From: Pacificimonas sp036351775
GTDB lineage: Bacteria; Pseudomonadota; Alphaproteobacteria; Sphingomonadales; Sphingomonadaceae
NCBI GenBank assembly: GCA_036351775.1
Contig: JAZBPX010000061.1
Coordinates: forward strand, 62,001-126,000
Direction of reading: 5' to 3'
Length of the DNA: 64,000 bases
Of the stretch, positions 63,840 through 64,000 are shown piece by piece (within the stretch, counting starts at the first letter, position 1; each line of letters begins with the position of its first letter). Under the pieces are notes generated by a model, which saw nothing but the letters and a program-made list of their open reading frames with translations, did no database searches and was not told where the DNA came from. A program made the position numbers and the translations under genes.

Positions 63840-64000
63840 ATGCCGACAGCCATTACCGACACCCCCGCCCTGCCTCCGGTGGCGCTGCTGCCGCCGGAAA
63901 GCCGCACGTTGCTGTGGACTGCGCGGCACATGGTGGCGTGCTGGCCGGGCTGTTCGTCGATCAGGCCCGTTTTGATGGAGAGCCTCGGCGAGCGGGCGGC
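63840..64000 (+). CDS. Small protein, possibly DUF6628 (3' end outside window)
   Basis: The first 53 codons of a gene that runs off the right edge. After a proline-rich lead (PALPPVALLPPESRTLLWTA) comes RHMVACWPGCSSIRPVLMES. This resembles the N-terminus of DUF6628, small proteins seen in sphingomonads, but the rest is needed to confirm it. GGAG (GAGGGAGCG) lies seven bases before the ATG. A candidate Fur box and promoter directly precede it, implying iron-responsive expression. Function unknown. Confidence 0.6.
   Translation, partial: MPTAITDTPALPPVALLPPESRTLLWTARHMVACWPGCSSIRPVLMESLGERA

Overview
This window is high-GC, densely coded chromosomal DNA from an alphaproteobacterium, most likely of the order Sphingomonadales. 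The reasons are the three TonB-dependent receptors, the thioesterase-zapE-mdh-sucCD-sucAB order, the coq7/dsbB pair, the mlaEF genes next to alr, and dispersed GTCATCC-type palindromes. No phage, insertion sequence, CRISPR array, rRNA or tRNA was seen. It reads as ordinary core genome with some catabolic accessory genes. I have no database result behind the taxonomic call.

Layout. 1-3.4 kb: the end of a TonB-dependent receptor, then a serine hydrolase, thioesterase and SDR set. 3.5-6.4 kb: lptA, lptC, an RNase D-like exonuclease and a glycine-rich double cold-shock protein. 6.5-13.9 kb: an MFS carrier, a secreted amidohydrolase, a DUF885 lipoprotein and a two-gene MBOAT/SGNH-like acyl-transfer pair. 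14-25 kb: the TCA cluster (zapE, mdh, sucC, sucD, sucA, sucB, all on the minus strand). It is interrupted by a GIY-YIG nuclease gene bracketed by palindromes and by an opposite-strand EF-hand lipoprotein. 25.2-29 kb: two tandem serine hydrolases, then dsbB and coq7. 29-33 kb: a LytTR membrane regulator facing a DUF2306 gene, and a coupled DUF2157/GDYXXLXY/metallo-beta-lactamase operon. 33-46 kb: dnaB, a receptor, an RsiV-like lipoprotein, cysS, cvpA, radA, and an overlapping chain alr-mlaE-mlaF-VOC-NifU-like-DUF423. 46-54 kb: acyl-CoA genes, a lone higA with a higB remnant, tgt, queA and a cyclophilin. 54-64 kb: a large receptor, an FAD oxidase, an acyl-CoA dehydrogenase, a TsaC/Sua5 protein, an alkylsulfatase-like protein, and the start of a small gene behind a candidate Fur box.

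The receptors, secreted hydrolases, thioesterases, enoyl-CoA hydratases, acyl-CoA dehydrogenase and TCA genes fit a heterotroph that imports and oxidises acyl-type carbon. The most unusual items are two families of paired palindromes (REPIN-like), the GIY-YIG gene lying exactly between two inverted copies, a dsbB whose only sensible start codon is ATA, a second gene whose family start falls on GTC, a decayed HigBA module, and a candidate iron-regulated promoter at the right edge.
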